Below are positions 45,789-57,935 of a stretch of DNA of 64,000 nt, piece by piece (the first letter of the stretch is position 1; each line of letters opens with the position of its first letter). Made by a program: the position numbers and the translations under genes. The stretch comes from Akebia trifoliata (Eukaryota > Streptophyta > Magnoliopsida > Ranunculales > Lardizabalaceae): assembly GCA_017979445.1 (NCBI GenBank), contig CM030718.1, forward strand, positions 13,370,760 to 13,434,759, in the 5' to 3' direction. Under the pieces are notes generated by a model. That model had not been told where the DNA came from. It did no database searches and was given only the letters and a program-made list of their open reading frames with translations.

Positions 45789-48700
45789 TGTGACGCCCCG
45801 CCAAACACTAACACAAATCCCAAGGTCGAACCTTGAAGCTTGGACAGTTTCCTCCGTTTATGTTAGCGTTCTGCGGAACTCAAAACAAAGGAAACCGATA
45901 ACCAACAGATCCTGTATATGACAATGAACCAAAATATAAAAAGTATGAAAGACAGTAAACTGCGAATAACGCAGGATTTGATTCAGAGTTGCGCAAAAAG
46001 AAGGAAATATACAGGATTACAAAAATTTTCTCACTCTAACATAGACCTAGCACTCGGTCCCAAAAAAAAACATATACCACTCCTACGACGAACGACCTAC
46101 TAGTAGAAGTAGTCATGGTGCTCACCGGGTAACGGACTCTGGTCGTCAATATGACCCACCAGGTAGTCCTCACTAGATGGCTCTACGACTGCCTTTCCGG
46201 CTGCAGGCTCTGAAATAATAAAAAAAAAGAAGGAAAGGGTGAGTAACAATGGTTACCCAGTAAGTCCACAAACAGCCCCTACTAATAACCTCGCCTAATA
46301 TGTCCGAGTAAGCATACTGAAACATTTCAATACATGCAAGTTTTACTATTGAAACTACGGTTAACTGGTACGTATAGCCAGGGATGAGCAACTATATAAT
46401 TTAAAAGTTTACATCACATCAATCATCGGTACTCACTATACATTTTCATTTTTGTTATACAACTACAACTTATCACATTGAAATAACAAACATGCTTTGC
46501 AGTTTATAATTCAAAATATAACAACAGATACATAATACAAGTTGGTGGAGTAGTGGAATCAGAGAGTTGGGATTCACGACTGGATCGCTCCCAGTCGGGA
46601 CATGATGTTACAACATAAATCTGGCTTTTAGTTCCTGATTTTGTGGCCGGTCGCAGCTCTTACCACACTGGTGACCATTTATCCAGCTCAGGCGGGCCGT
46701 TTGACGTGACCGTAAGCAATGGGTCTCTTTTTGATGTGTCAGAACGTTCGACTACTACTAGATTGTTAGTGATCACTGACCAATCATCTTCATCTATGCC
46801 TATCAGGCGTGCATGTGATTCCCAAAATAAACACTCTATTCGGATACGACCACCTTTACAATACACGTTCACTGGTAAAGATAAGAAAGGAATGGACCCG
46901 GATTCCAGTTGTGACTCCATTCTCATACGCGTCCCATACCACGTATGAGCTTGGTGGTCCCTACCGTATATCCCAGGATAGTACATCCCTCCGGATGATG
47001 TGACACACTATCCTTTCAAGCATTCACAGACCCTTTAACAGCTCACAAAATAGCTACATATATATATATTGTTTTTCATTTAAAACAAAAGAGAAATTAA
47101 CAGAACAGGGTGGAGAATGGATATCCAGTTCCTACCATGCAACTGTGGCCACCCGGCCTAAAATAAACAACAATACTCGGAGCCTCTGCGCCAACATAAA
47201 TTTAAATAAACATGCAACCCCTTCATTAATAACCTGGATATCCTTTCACCAACCTACATACAACATACAACGTAAAATGCAGACATCACCCCTCGGGTGT
47301 GACTCTAACATTTTACCGATTCATCCCTTTCCCATTCTACCGTGTTTTTACTTCTCGACTTTTCAAATCAAATATTTCTTTTTCAAGCTTACAAATACAC
47401 TTTGATCATTCGAACGAAAACTATCCAATTTTTGTTAAAATAGGGTCCCACTAGGTATGTGAAGGCAAACTGCCAAAATTGGAAAAAATCGGTGAAAATT
47501 TTACTAAGTGTCAGAAACTTGATTTTTCAAAGTTGTCAAAATTAAAGATGGGTTTTTTTTTTGTAAATGAAGGCCCTCGATAATATGAAAAAAGGTATGT
47601 AATTTTGTAACCTAATTCAAAGAAATGCAAAAGATATCACGTGAATACTTAAAACATTCCCGTCGTGATGAAAATTTGTTTATTTTTTTTCCGCTTCGTT
47701 TGGAGGAATTACGGGGGCCATAAGTAGTCAATTTGGCATGTTAAAAGCATGAGGAATCCAAAAAAAATATCAGAAAAATTTTTCGGATACTTTTTGATTT
47801 TCACGGTAGCTCACGGTAGCACCGTGCTTGGAGTACGGCGGCTCACGGTAGCATCGACAGAAACTTCGGTTTTGCAAATTTTTTTGATTTTTCTTCTTTG
47901 TTTCTTCGAGTTTTTCACTCCTTTTCGATTCTACTAACCCACCCACGAATTAAACATTTAAACTACGATAAAACACATCAAACATCACTATTTCTAGCAT
48001 GAATTTGAAGTAAATTAAGCGACATTCTATAAATTTAAAACATACAAAAGTTTCGAAAGATCCCTAAATGCAATTTTTCGAAATCTACGGTTATTAATAA
48101 GAGTTGAAAGTCCCTTATTTGGTTTGTGGTTGCCAATGGCGATGAACCAACACAAATGGTCAATGTTCGACGGTTCGAAGTTCCGATAGTGGTTGGGCTT
48201 GGGTGTAAATGGTCGAGTTGATTCCAAAACCCCCTTTGAAGGTGTTCCACCCCCTTTTTTTGATGATGGACAACTCTCCCTTGATTTTGATGAGACTCTA
48301 AGTGGGTATAGATGAACCTACTTGCTGATTTTTTTGTGAGAGAACCAAAGAAAGGTAGGAAAATGAAGGTTAAACGGGTTGAAGGCGTGGAGTTCGTCGA
48401 TGTCGACAACTTTCTCTCCTTCGCCGATGATCAACTCGGGCTCGCTTGCGATAGATCTTGATGGAAAAGGTTGAAACCCTAGGGTTGGAGAATGGGCTGA
48501 TTCTTTGTGAGTTGGAGAGGAGAAAATGACTAAAAGAATAAGTTAGTTCTTTTTATATTAAAAGCTGAGGGCATTTTTGTACTTTTCTTTCATGCCTATT
48601 TTCGACAAAATCTTGACCATTCGAACTCGGAAATTGACATATGAGTACTCCATTTCGAATAATTTTTCGTTGCAGACCTCATGGTATAGTTAAATTTCCT

Positions 48701-48973
48701 TGATTCTTCCTCTATCAAACATTTACTATTTTGGGTCCCACTTAACACGGAATTCGAGGATTTTATAGCTTCCTCATCCGAACTCGAATTTGAACGTTCT
48801 CACAGGCTAAAGTACATATTTTTATCATTTCAAACCTAATGGAGAAGTCAAAATTCATTAAAAATGAACAGACTAAAATTCGAGTATTTTACCCTAAGTC
48901 ATTCTTTTATAATTTTATCGAAATTCACAATTAGATTTCCTTGAGATATAAATTAAAAACTCGGGGTGTTACA
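45789..48973 (-). repeat. 3' LTR of the Tekay element
   Basis: 3185 bp, plus-strand start TGTGACGCCCCGCCAAACAC, end CTCGGGGTGTTACA. Differs from its partner by scattered substitutions and short indels, and lacks the long TA run present at 55080-55107. Reading frames inside it (for example 48035-48409 minus) also occur in the other LTR and show no known domain. Confidence 0.93.
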
Positions 48974-48985
48974 TTCTCCCCCCCT
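48974..48985 (-). other. Polypurine tract of the Tekay element
   Basis: On the minus strand AGGGGGGGAGAA lies directly before the 3' LTR start TGTAACACC. This tract primes plus-strand DNA synthesis in LTR retrotransposons. Confidence 0.85.
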
Positions 48986-49020
48986 AATAAAAATTTCGAC
49001 CTCGAAATTGAAACCATACC

Positions 49021-52000
49021 TTATTCTCGGAATAGTTCTGGATACTTGGCCTGCATCTCAACTTCTTTTTCCCACGTGGCTTCTTCTACGTTGTGGTGCC
49101 TCCATAATACCTTGACTAGAGGGATAGATTTTGATCTGAGTTGCTTTATCCTCCTGTCTAGTATCTGTACTGCTGCACATTCCTCGTAGGATATGTCTTC
49201 ATCTACCTCTAAATTCTGCAAGTCGACCATGTGTGAAGGGTCTGGTAAGTACTTCTTCAACATGGACACGTGGAACACATTGTGAACTTGCTCAAGCTGT
49301 GGGGGTAGAATCAATTGGTACGCCACTGGACCTATCCGCTCAACTATCTCAAATGGTCCTACAAATCGCGGCTTTAATTTGCCCTTCACGCCAAATCTGG
49401 AGATCCCTCTTCGAGGCGATACCTTCAAGAATACTTGGTCCCCAACTTGAAATTCCAAAGGTCTGCGTCGTTTGTCTGCATAGTTTTTCTGTCTACTCTG
49501 AGCAGCTTTTAGCCTACCCCGAATAAGGCGTACTGTCTCAGTAGTTTCCTCAATAATCTCGGGTCCTAATACCGTGGCATCTCCTGTTTCTGCCCAACAT
49601 ATCGGTGACCGACACGGCCTACCATATAAAGCCTCAAATGGTGCCATGTCGATACTAGCTTGGAAGCTGTTATTATAAGAGAATTCCACCAATGGTAAGT
49701 GACGCTTCCAACTCCCTCCAAAATCCAAAACACATGCCTGCAACATGTCTTCCAAAATCTGAATTACTCGCTCAGACTGTGGGTGGAATGCTGTACTGAA
49801 GTTCAATTGAGTACCCATTGCTTTGTGCAGACTCTCCCAGAATCGAGACGTAAATCTGGGATCCCTGTCTGACACGATAGAAACTGGCACTCCATGTAGT
49901 CGTACTATCTCAGCTATGTATATCTGGCTCAGTCTATCGACACTGAACGAGACTCGGATTGGGATGAAATGCGCTGATTTCGTTAGTCGATCCACAATTA
50001 CCCATATGGCGTCCGACCCGTCACTAGCTCTCGGTAACCCTACTACAAAGTCCATGGTCACGTGTTCCCATTTCCATTCCGCTATGGGTAATGGTTGGAG
50101 CAAGCCTGCTGGGTTACGATGTTCTGCCTTGACTTGCTGGCAAGTTAGGCATCTACCTACATATTCTGCAATTACCTTCTTCATACTCGGAAACCAGAAA
50201 TTCCTTCGTAGGTCTCTATACATCTTCGTGCCTCCTAGGTGAATCGAATATCGGGAACGATGTGCCTCGCCTAGTATATCGGACCTCAATTGCAAGTCCT
50301 GCGGTACCCACATCCTACCTCGAAATCTGAGAACCTCATCTGATCCTTTTGACCAATCTAGGTCAGTCAAGTCCCTAGCTCTCAGCTCATATTCCCCCAC
50401 ATCTTCATCTATTTCCTGGGCTTCTTTAATTCGTGCTATCAACTCATTTTCAACCCTCAATGCACCCAGATATATGTGCGGCCTATACCTTTCTCTCGGA
50501 GTCTCAAACACGATTTCTGTGGCTTGTTCAAGCAACTGCCATTCCTTCAACATCATATGAGCTATGGTGTTTCTGCTCAATGCATCGGCAACCACATTGG
50601 CTTTCCCCGGGTGATACTCAAGGGTAAAGTCGTAGTCTTTGAGGTACTCCATCCAACGTCGTTGCCTCATATTTAATTCTCGCTGCGAGAATATGTATTT
50701 GAGGCTCTTATGATCAGAGAACACTTTAAACTTCTCTCCGTATAGATAGTGTCTCCAAATGCGTAGTGCAAATACTATAGCGGCTAACTCAAGATCATGG
50801 ACTGGATAATTCTTCTCGTGATTCTTCAACTTCCTAGATGCGTATGCCACTACTTTCCCAAATTGCATCAATACAGCTCCCAAACCAATCCCAGAAGCAT
50901 CAGTAAAGATTGTCAAGCCTTCACCTGGAATCGGAGATACTAAAATCGGAGCGGTCGTCAATCTTTTCTTTAATTCTTGAAATGCAGTCTCGCACTTGTC
51001 ATCCCACTCAAACCGAACATTTTTCTGCGTCAGTCTCGTCAATGGTGCTGCAATAGTAGAGAATCCCTTAATGAATCTTCTATAGTAGCCGGCCATCCCA
51101 AGAAAACTCCTAATATCTGTCATCGTCTTAGGTTGTTTCCATGTCAATACGGCTTCAACCTTGGAGGGGTCTACTGCTATCCCTTTATTGGACACCACGT
51201 GTCCTAGGAATTTCACTTTCTAGAGTCAGAATTCACACTTACTGAACTTGGCATATAGTTCATGTCCACGTAAAATCTGTAATGTGATTCTGAGGTGTCT
51301 CTCGTGATCCTCCCTCGACTTAGAGTAAATTAAGATGTCATCTATGAACACAATGACAAACTTGTCGAGGTGCTCCCAAAATACCCGGTGCATCAGATCC
51401 ATGAATGCTGCCGGTGCATTCGTCAGACCGAAAGGCATCACTAGATACTCAAAGTATCCTAGCCTGGTCCGAAATGCAGTCTTTGGAATATCCGCCTCCC
51501 GAATCCTCAATTGGTGGTACCCAAATCGCAAATCGATCTTAGAGAAATATTGGGCACCCTGCAGTTGGTCAAATAAATCATCGATACGCGGAAGGGGGTA
51601 CTTATTCTTGATGGTCACTTGATTTAACCTTCGATAGTCGATACATAATCGAAGTGATCCATCCTTCTTCTTAACAAATAAAACGGGTGCTCCCCAGGGT
51701 GAGGAACTCGGTCAAATAAACCCCAAGTTAGTAAGCTCATCAATCTGCGCCTTCAACTCTCGGGTTTCTACAGGGGCCATTCGGTATGGTGCGATGGAGA
51801 TAGGCCCTGTGCCTGGTACCAAATCGATAGAAAACTCTATCTCACGACTTGGAGGCAAACCTGGTAATTCATCTGGAAAAACATCCCCAAATTCCTTGAC
51901 TACCTCTACCATATCCGGTGAGGTCTCTAGCTCTGTTGCGCTCAAAGTTCCCAACTGGTTGTATATAGGGTCACCTCTTCTATATCTGGATCCTCGAACC

Positions 52001-52549
52001 TTGACTTTCGGATATCCGGGCCTTCTAAAAACTACTGACCTCGCGAAGCAATCCACGTGGGCATGGTTCTGCACTAGCCAATCCATCCCCAATATGATAT
52101 CAAAGTCGCAACTATCTAATGTCATAAGGTCGGTACTCATCTCTTGGTCCTCTATCCTAATTATACAGTTTTGACACAATCTCTGGGTTATTTGTCGGTC
52201 TCCTAACGGTGTGGATAGTTTCATTACTCGACCGGTGTCAGAAATCTCAAAGTCTAACAACTGTGCAATCTCGGTGGAAATATATGATCTAGAAGAACCG
52301 GTATCAAACAAAACTCGAATCTTAACATTAGAAATCAAAATTGTACCTTCTAGCACCTCGTCTGAAACTGGTATCTCCTCTTGAGTCAGATGATACACCC
52401 TGCCCTGGGGTCTAGGAATCACCCCTGACTGTGACTGTGATGAAGGACAGTTCCTCCTGATATGCCCTGTCTGCCCACACCCAAAACATGCCAAAGGTCC
52501 CGTCTGTATAGGTCTCTGTGGGGCAGGTGGTCTCGGAATCTGTCAGGTT
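49021..52549 (-). pseudogene. Tekay pol: zinc knuckle, protease, RT, RNase H, integrase, chromodomain
   Basis: All segments share one frame. 52494-51712: CCHC knuckle CFGCGQTGHIRRNC, then protease VLFDTGSSRSYIS. A TGA stop at 51712-51714 precedes the reverse transcriptase ([16 protein letters not shown]; catalytic box [12 protein letters not shown]). Stops at 51226-51228 and 51220-51222 separate it from the last open part, 51216-49021 (731 codons). That part has RNase H from about residue 100 ([13 protein letters not shown]), integrase zinc region with CLTCQQ, core DFVVGLP and VSDRDPRF, and a chromodomain-like tail ([14 protein letters not shown]) to the end. A further stop lies at 52543-52545. 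The integrase core is four codons short just before the catalytic Glu. The protein would copy and integrate the element in the nucleus, but this copy is inactive. Confidence 0.92.
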
Positions 52550-52571
52550 AGTCCCCTTGGCCTTGTTGGCC

Positions 52572-53627
52572 TCACTGGAACCCCAACTGGTCCATAACTC
52601 GATGGCGTAGGAGCTGATACTGTGGATATGTGGGTCCTGAAGCACTCGGTCTCGAAAGCATCGGCCTCTTGGCCGGATCGGCCCTAGGAGGAAAAGAAGT
52701 CTGGGGTCGATTAGCCTGTCCCCTCGAAGTCTGTAGCTCCATCTCCTCTCGTTCAACCCTCTGAGCCCGGCTCACTGTGTCTCGATAGCTAGTGGTCTCA
52801 ATCACTGACATCCTGGCCCTTAGGTAGGGTCGTAGTCCTCTAAAAAATCTGCGAGCCTTTTGCAGATCGGTCGAAATGAGCTCGGGTGCATATCGCGATA
52901 ACCTAGTAAATCTCAACTCGTAATCCGTAACGGATAGACTACCTTGCACCAAACCTGAAAATTCCTGATACTTGATCTCTTGGGCCGTCTCAGATATGAA
53001 TCTGTCCAGGAACATCCTCTCAAAATCGACCCACTCGAAGGGTCCCTCTCCCAAAACATTCCTCTCAAAACGCCACCAATAACTAGCATCCCCGTCGAAC
53101 TGAAAGGCAGCCACCGATACCCACTGGTCTCTTGGACACTGCATGGTGCTCAGAATCTCTCGGGTCCTCAAAACCCACTCCTCAACCTCTGCCAGGTCGG
53201 AAGAACCTCCAAACCTGAGTGGGCGTAATCGTTGGAAGTTCTGTAACCACATCCCCGGATCTGTCTGAGTCTGGGGTGGGGGAGTCCTCGTGGCTCTCAG
53301 CGGTACAACCTGTGGCCGTGGCTCCGGTGGTGGCTCCTGAGCTGGAGTAGGGTCAGCTTCCTGTGAAGAAGCCTGGCGCTCCCTCAACTCAGCCACTTCC
53401 TCGACTAGTCTAGCCTGTGACTCAAGCATCTCCTTCCTAAACTTGTTCTGGGACTCAGCCATCTGTCCCATAAACGACATTAGCTGTACTAGCGGATCGG
53501 GAGTCTGATCCGATGACTGTCCCATCTCTACTGTGTCTCGACCTCTCCCTCGGCCTCTACCTCTGCCTCTGCCTCGTCCGTTCATCTCGTTTTTGTTCAT
53601 CAATAGCAAGGCATTCATTTTCATCAT
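52572..53627 (-). CDS. gag: Tekay gag polyprotein, N-terminal and core part, open
   Basis: 351 codons from ATG at 53627, about 170 bp after the primer site. An Arg-Gly repeat lies at residues 18-28, a helix-rich part at about 50-82 and a Pro-rich linker at 90-120. The retrotransposon gag core spans about 123-275 (MWLQNFQRLRPLRFGG, WWRFERNVLGEGPFEWVDF). Gag builds the particle around element RNA. The frame ends early (52572): near 52620 it departs from the frame that carries the zinc knuckle, so gag and pol are no longer joined as is usual in this clade. The core is undamaged, so a truncated gag lacking its knuckle could still be made. Confidence 0.85.
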   Translation of the reverse strand: MMKMNALLLMNKNEMNGRGRGRGRGRGRGRDTVEMGQSSDQTPDPLVQLMSFMGQMAESQNKFRKEMLESQARLVEEVAELRERQASSQEADPTPAQEPPPEPRPQVVPLRATRTPPPQTQTDPGMWLQNFQRLRPLRFGGSSDLAEVEEWVLRTREILSTMQCPRDQWVSVAAFQFDGDASYWWRFERNVLGEGPFEWVDFERMFLDRFISETAQEIKYQEFSGLVQGSLSVTDYELRFTRLSRYAPELISTDLQKARRFFRGLRPYLRARMSVIETTSYRDTVSRAQRVEREEMELQTSRGQANRPQTSFPPRADPAKRPMLSRPSASGPTYPQYQLLRHRVMDQLGFQ

Positions 53628-53797
53628 GCTAAAGTCATTCTTATAAAGGAATTAATGAATATCTCGAATAGGAATTTAGTAATGAACACCATTTTCATTA
53701 CTAATAGAACGAACCTAAAATCCTATCTTAATCTTACTGGGTTCTATGGACTCTAGACACGGAAGAGCTTGAAATCCCAATACGGAACTACTAATGA

Positions 53798-53809
53798 GCT
53801 CTGATACCA
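53798..53809 (-). other. Primer-binding site of the Tekay element (initiator Met tRNA)
   Basis: On the minus strand TGGTATCAGAGC begins two bases inside the 5' LTR. It is the exact 12-base complement of the initiator-Met tRNA 3' end known as the primer of many plant LTR elements. Confidence 0.93.
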
Positions 53810-53811
53810 TC

Positions 53812-55077
53812 TGTGACGCCCCGCCAAACGCTAACACAAATCCCAAGGTCGAACCTTGAAGCTTGGACAGTTTCCTCCGTTTATGTTAGCGTTCTGCGGA
53901 ACTCAAAACAAAGGAAACCGATAACCAACAGATCCTGTATATGACAATGAACCAAAATATACAAAGTATGAAAGACAGTAAACTGCGAATAACGCAGGAT
54001 TTGATTCAGAGTTGCGCAAAAAGAAGGAAATATACAGGATTACAAAAATTTCCTCACTCTAACATAGACCTAGCACTCGGTCCCAAAAAAAACATATACC
54101 ATTCCTACGACGAACGACCTCCTAGTAGAAGTAGTCATGGTACTCACCGGGTAACGGACTCTGGTCGTCAATATGACCCACCAGGTAGTCCTCGCTAGAT
54201 GGCTCTACGACTGCCTTTCCGGCTGCAGGCTCTGAAATAATAAAAAAAAAGAAAGGAAAGGGTGAGTAACAATGGTTACCCAGTAAGTCCACAAACAGCC
54301 CCTACTAATAACCTCGCCTAATATGTCCGAGTAAGCATACTGAAACATTTCAATACATGCAAGTTTTACTATTGAAACTACGGTTAACTAGTACGTATAG
54401 CCAGGGATGAGCAACTATATAATTTAAAAGTTTACATCACATCAATCATCGGTACTCACTATACATATTCATTTTTGTTATACAACTACGACTTATCACA
54501 TTGAAATAACAAACATGCTTTGCAGTTTATAATTCAAAATATAACAACAGATACATAATACAAGTTGGTGGAGTAGTGGAATCAAAGAGTTGGGATTCAC
54601 GACTGGATCGCTCCCAGTCGGGACATGATGTTACAACATAAATCTGGCTTTTAATTCTTGATTTTGTGGCCGGTCGCAGCTCTTACCACACTGGTGACAT
54701 TTTATCCGGCTCAGGCGGGCCGTTTGACGTGACCGTAAGCAATGGGTCTCTTTTCGATGTGTCAGAACGTTCGACTACTACTAGATTGTTAGTGATCACT
54801 GACCAATCATCTTCGTCTATGCCTATCAGGCGTGCATGTGATTCCCAAAATAAACACTCTATTCGGATACGACCACCTTTACAATACACGTTCACTGGTA
54901 AAGATAAGAAAGGAATGGACCCGGATTCCAGTTGTGACTCCATTCTCATACGCGTCCATACCACGTATGAGCTTGGTGGTCCCTACCGTACATCCCAGGA
55001 TAGTACATCCCTCCAGATGATGTGACACACTATCCTTTCAGGCATTCACAGACCCTTTAACAGCTCACAAAATAGCT

Positions 55078-55117
<40 letters not shown>

Positions 55118-57023
55118 TGTTTTTCATTTAAAACAAAAGAGAAATTAACAGAACAGGGTGGAGAATGGATATCCAGTTCCTACCATGCACTGTGGCCACC
55201 CGGCCTAAAATAAACAATAATACTCGGAGCCTCTGCGCCAACATAAATTTAAATAAACATGCAACCCCTTCATTAATAACCTGGATATCCTTTCACCAAC
55301 CTACATACAACATACAACGTAAAATGCAGACATCACCCCTCGGGTGTGACTCTAACATTTTACCGATTCATCCCTTTCCATTCTACCGTGTTTTTACTTC
55401 TCGACTTTTCAAATCAAATATTTCTTTTTCAAGCTTACAAATACACTTTGATCATTCGAACGAAAACTATCCAATTTTTGTTAAAATAGGGTCCCACTAG
55501 GTATGCGAAGGCAAACTGCCAAAATTGGAAAAAATCGGTGAAAATTTTGCTAAGTGTCAGAAACTTGATTTTTCAAAGTTGTCAAAATTAAAGATGGGTT
55601 TTTTTTTTTTTGTAAATGAAGGCCCTCGATAATATGAAAAAAGGTATGTAATTTTGTAATCTAATTCAAAGAAATGCAAAAGATATCACGTGAATACTTA
55701 AAACATTCCCGTCGTGATGAAAATTTGTTTATTTTTTTCCCGCTTCGTTTGGAGGAATTACGGGGGCCATAAGTAGTCGATTTGGCATGTTAAAAGCATG
55801 AGGAATCCAAAAAAAAATATCAGAAAAATTTTTCGGACACTTTTTGATTTTCACGGTAGCTCACGGTAGCACCGTGCCTGGAGCACGGCGGCTCACGGTA
55901 GCACCGACAGAAACTTCGGTTTTGCGAATTTTTTTGATTTTTCTTCTTTGTTTCTTCGAATTTTTCACTCCTTTTCGATTCTACCAACCCACCCACGAAT
56001 TAAACATTTAAACTACGATAAAACACATCAAACATCACTATTTCTAGCATGAATTTGAAGTAAATTAAGCGACATTCTATAAATTTAAAACATACAAAAG
56101 TTTCGAAAGATCCCTAAATGTAATTTTTCGAAATCTACGGTTATTAATAAGAGTTGAAAGTCCCTTACTTGGTTTGTGGTTGCCAATGGCGATGAACCAA
56201 CACAAATGGTCAATGTTCGACGGTTCGAAGTTCCGATAGTGGTTGGGCTTGGGTGTAAATGGTCGAGTTGATTCCAAAACCCCCTTTGAAGGTGTTCCAC
56301 CCCCTTTTTTTGATGATGGACAACTCTCCCTTGGTTTTGATGAGACTCTAAGTGGGTATAGATGAACCTACTTGCTGATTTTTTTGTGAGAGAACCAAAG
56401 AAATGTAGGAAAATGAAGGTTAAACGGGTTGAAGGCGTGGAGTTCGTCGATGTCGACAACTTTCTCTCCTTCGCCGATGATCAACTCGGGCTCGCTTGCG
56501 ATAGATCTTGATGGAAAAGGTTGAAACCCTAGGGTTGGAGAATGGGCTGATTCTTTGTGAGTTGGAGAGGAGAAAATGACTAAAAGAATAAGTTAGTTCT
56601 TTTTATATTAAAAGCTTAGGACATTTTTGTACTTTTCTTTCATGTCTATTTTCGACAAAATCTTGACCATTCGAACTTGGGAATTGACATATGAGTACTC
56701 CATTTCGAATAATTTTTCGTTGCGGACCTCATGGTATAGTTAAATTTCCTTGATTCTTCCTCTATCAAACATTTACTATTTTGGGTCCCACTTAACACGG
56801 AATTCGAGGATTTTATAGCTTCCTCATCCGAACTCGAATTTGAACGTTCTCACAGGCTAAAGTACATATTTTTATCATTTCAAACCTAATGGAGAAGTCA
56901 AATTCATTAAAAATGAATAGACTAAAATTCGAGTATTTTACCCTAAGTCATTCTTTTAGAATTTTATCGAAATTCACAATTAGATTTCCTTGAGATATAA
57001 ATTAAAAAACTCGGGGTGTTACA
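53812..57023 (-). repeat. 5' LTR of the Tekay element
   Basis: 3212 bp with the same termini as its partner. It carries a TA dinucleotide run (about 55080-55107) that is short in the other LTR, plus scattered single-base differences. As 5' LTR it should hold the promoter of the element, but I could not place the start site. Confidence 0.93.
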
Positions 57024-57028
57024 TTGTT

Positions 57029-57935
57029 GGTGGGCACATTAAGGTTTGGGGGGGGGGGGGGGGGGGGGGGTTGAGAAAGATTGGGAGGGTTTCGAAAACT
57101 TGAGAAATTTCCAATTTTTTATAAAAGTTAGGGGATTGATACGGGAATAAGTTTGAGGGTTGTGAGGGGGGGGGGGGTGTCAAGAAGGATTGGGAGGATT
57201 CGAAAACAGGAGAAAATCTCAATTTTTGAGAAAAGTTAAGGGATTGATATGGGAATAAGTTGGAGGGGTGTTTAAGGTTCAGGAAGGTTGTTGGAAGATT
57301 TGGGATGAATTTTTGAGATTTTTGAATGGTCGAGAGTGTGTTTCGAAGGGTTTAGGGTTTTCAATTTTGGACATGGTTTGAGAGTTTTGGTTTTCGGGAC
57401 GATTTAGGGTTAGGTTTAGGAGTTTTGGGTAGTGGTTCACAGAACAGGTTTTGGCTTCTCTTTGCCTTCATTTCTCTTCAGATCATAATAACAAAAAATG
57501 ACGTTTCTTTGAAAAAAAATTACATCTTGTATCTCTGAGATTAAAAAATGTGACTTTTTCATTTATTACAAAAAAGACGTTTTATTCCCTTTTTTCACAT
57601 GAAAAAAAATTAAACACTTTCTTCTTTTTTTAATGTGGGGTTTGATACATAATAGAATTTGGTGATTCATAAATGTAAAAATATGTGATTTAATGATAAT
57701 TACTTGCTTTTATGAGTTTTTGTTGGACATGTATTTTTCATAATTTTTAAATTCTTTTATCTTTTATCTTTTATTTTCATCATTTTTTCCCATTTTAATT
57801 AGTTTTTCTGAAGTTTTCCCTTGCCATTTTGAACCCTTACTTCGACTTTGCAACTATGCTCTAGATAGATGGAACTTGCCAAAGCATTGCAATTTTGTAC
57901 CAAAAGGATCGATGCGCAATTTTGATGTGTCTACA
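57029..57935 (-). repeat. LTR-like sequence of a second Tat-like family, with poly-G repeats
   Basis: The right end GATGTGTCTACA (57924-57935) is followed by ACTACCCCTCTTTGCG, whose complement is a polypurine tract, so an LTR of a minus-strand element ends here. The left end is unclear. At 57048-57265 there is a two-copy tandem repeat (period about 107-109 bp, GATTGGGAGG landmark at 57079 and 57188) with G runs of 23 (57048-57070) and 12 (57166-57177). The sequence up to 57028 was joined to 45783 before the Tekay element arrived. Confidence 0.5.

Larger units (their letters stand above)
45789..57023 (-). mobile_element. Structurally complete Tekay/Del-type Ty3/gypsy chromovirus
   Basis: An 11.2-kb element with LTRs 45789-48973 and 53812-57023, perfect target duplication TTGTT (45784-45788 and 57024-57028), primer site, polypurine tract, gag and pol on the minus strand. 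LTRs over 3 kb, gag-pol order and a C-terminal chromodomain-like tail fit the Tekay/Del clade. The LTRs differ by roughly 1-2 percent by eye, so it is the youngest large insertion here. Gag is open but pol is broken. Related solo or cut LTRs lie at 11626, 32062 and 35597. Confidence 0.95.

Noticed and set aside
48035..48409. 124-codon minus-strand frame repeated at 56085-56459
   Set aside because: It lies within the two Tekay LTRs and shows no known domain; conservation is explained by the recent common origin of the LTRs.
49233..50676. Several plus-strand open frames opposite Tekay pol
   Set aside because: Antisense shadows of the minus-strand pol coding sequence.
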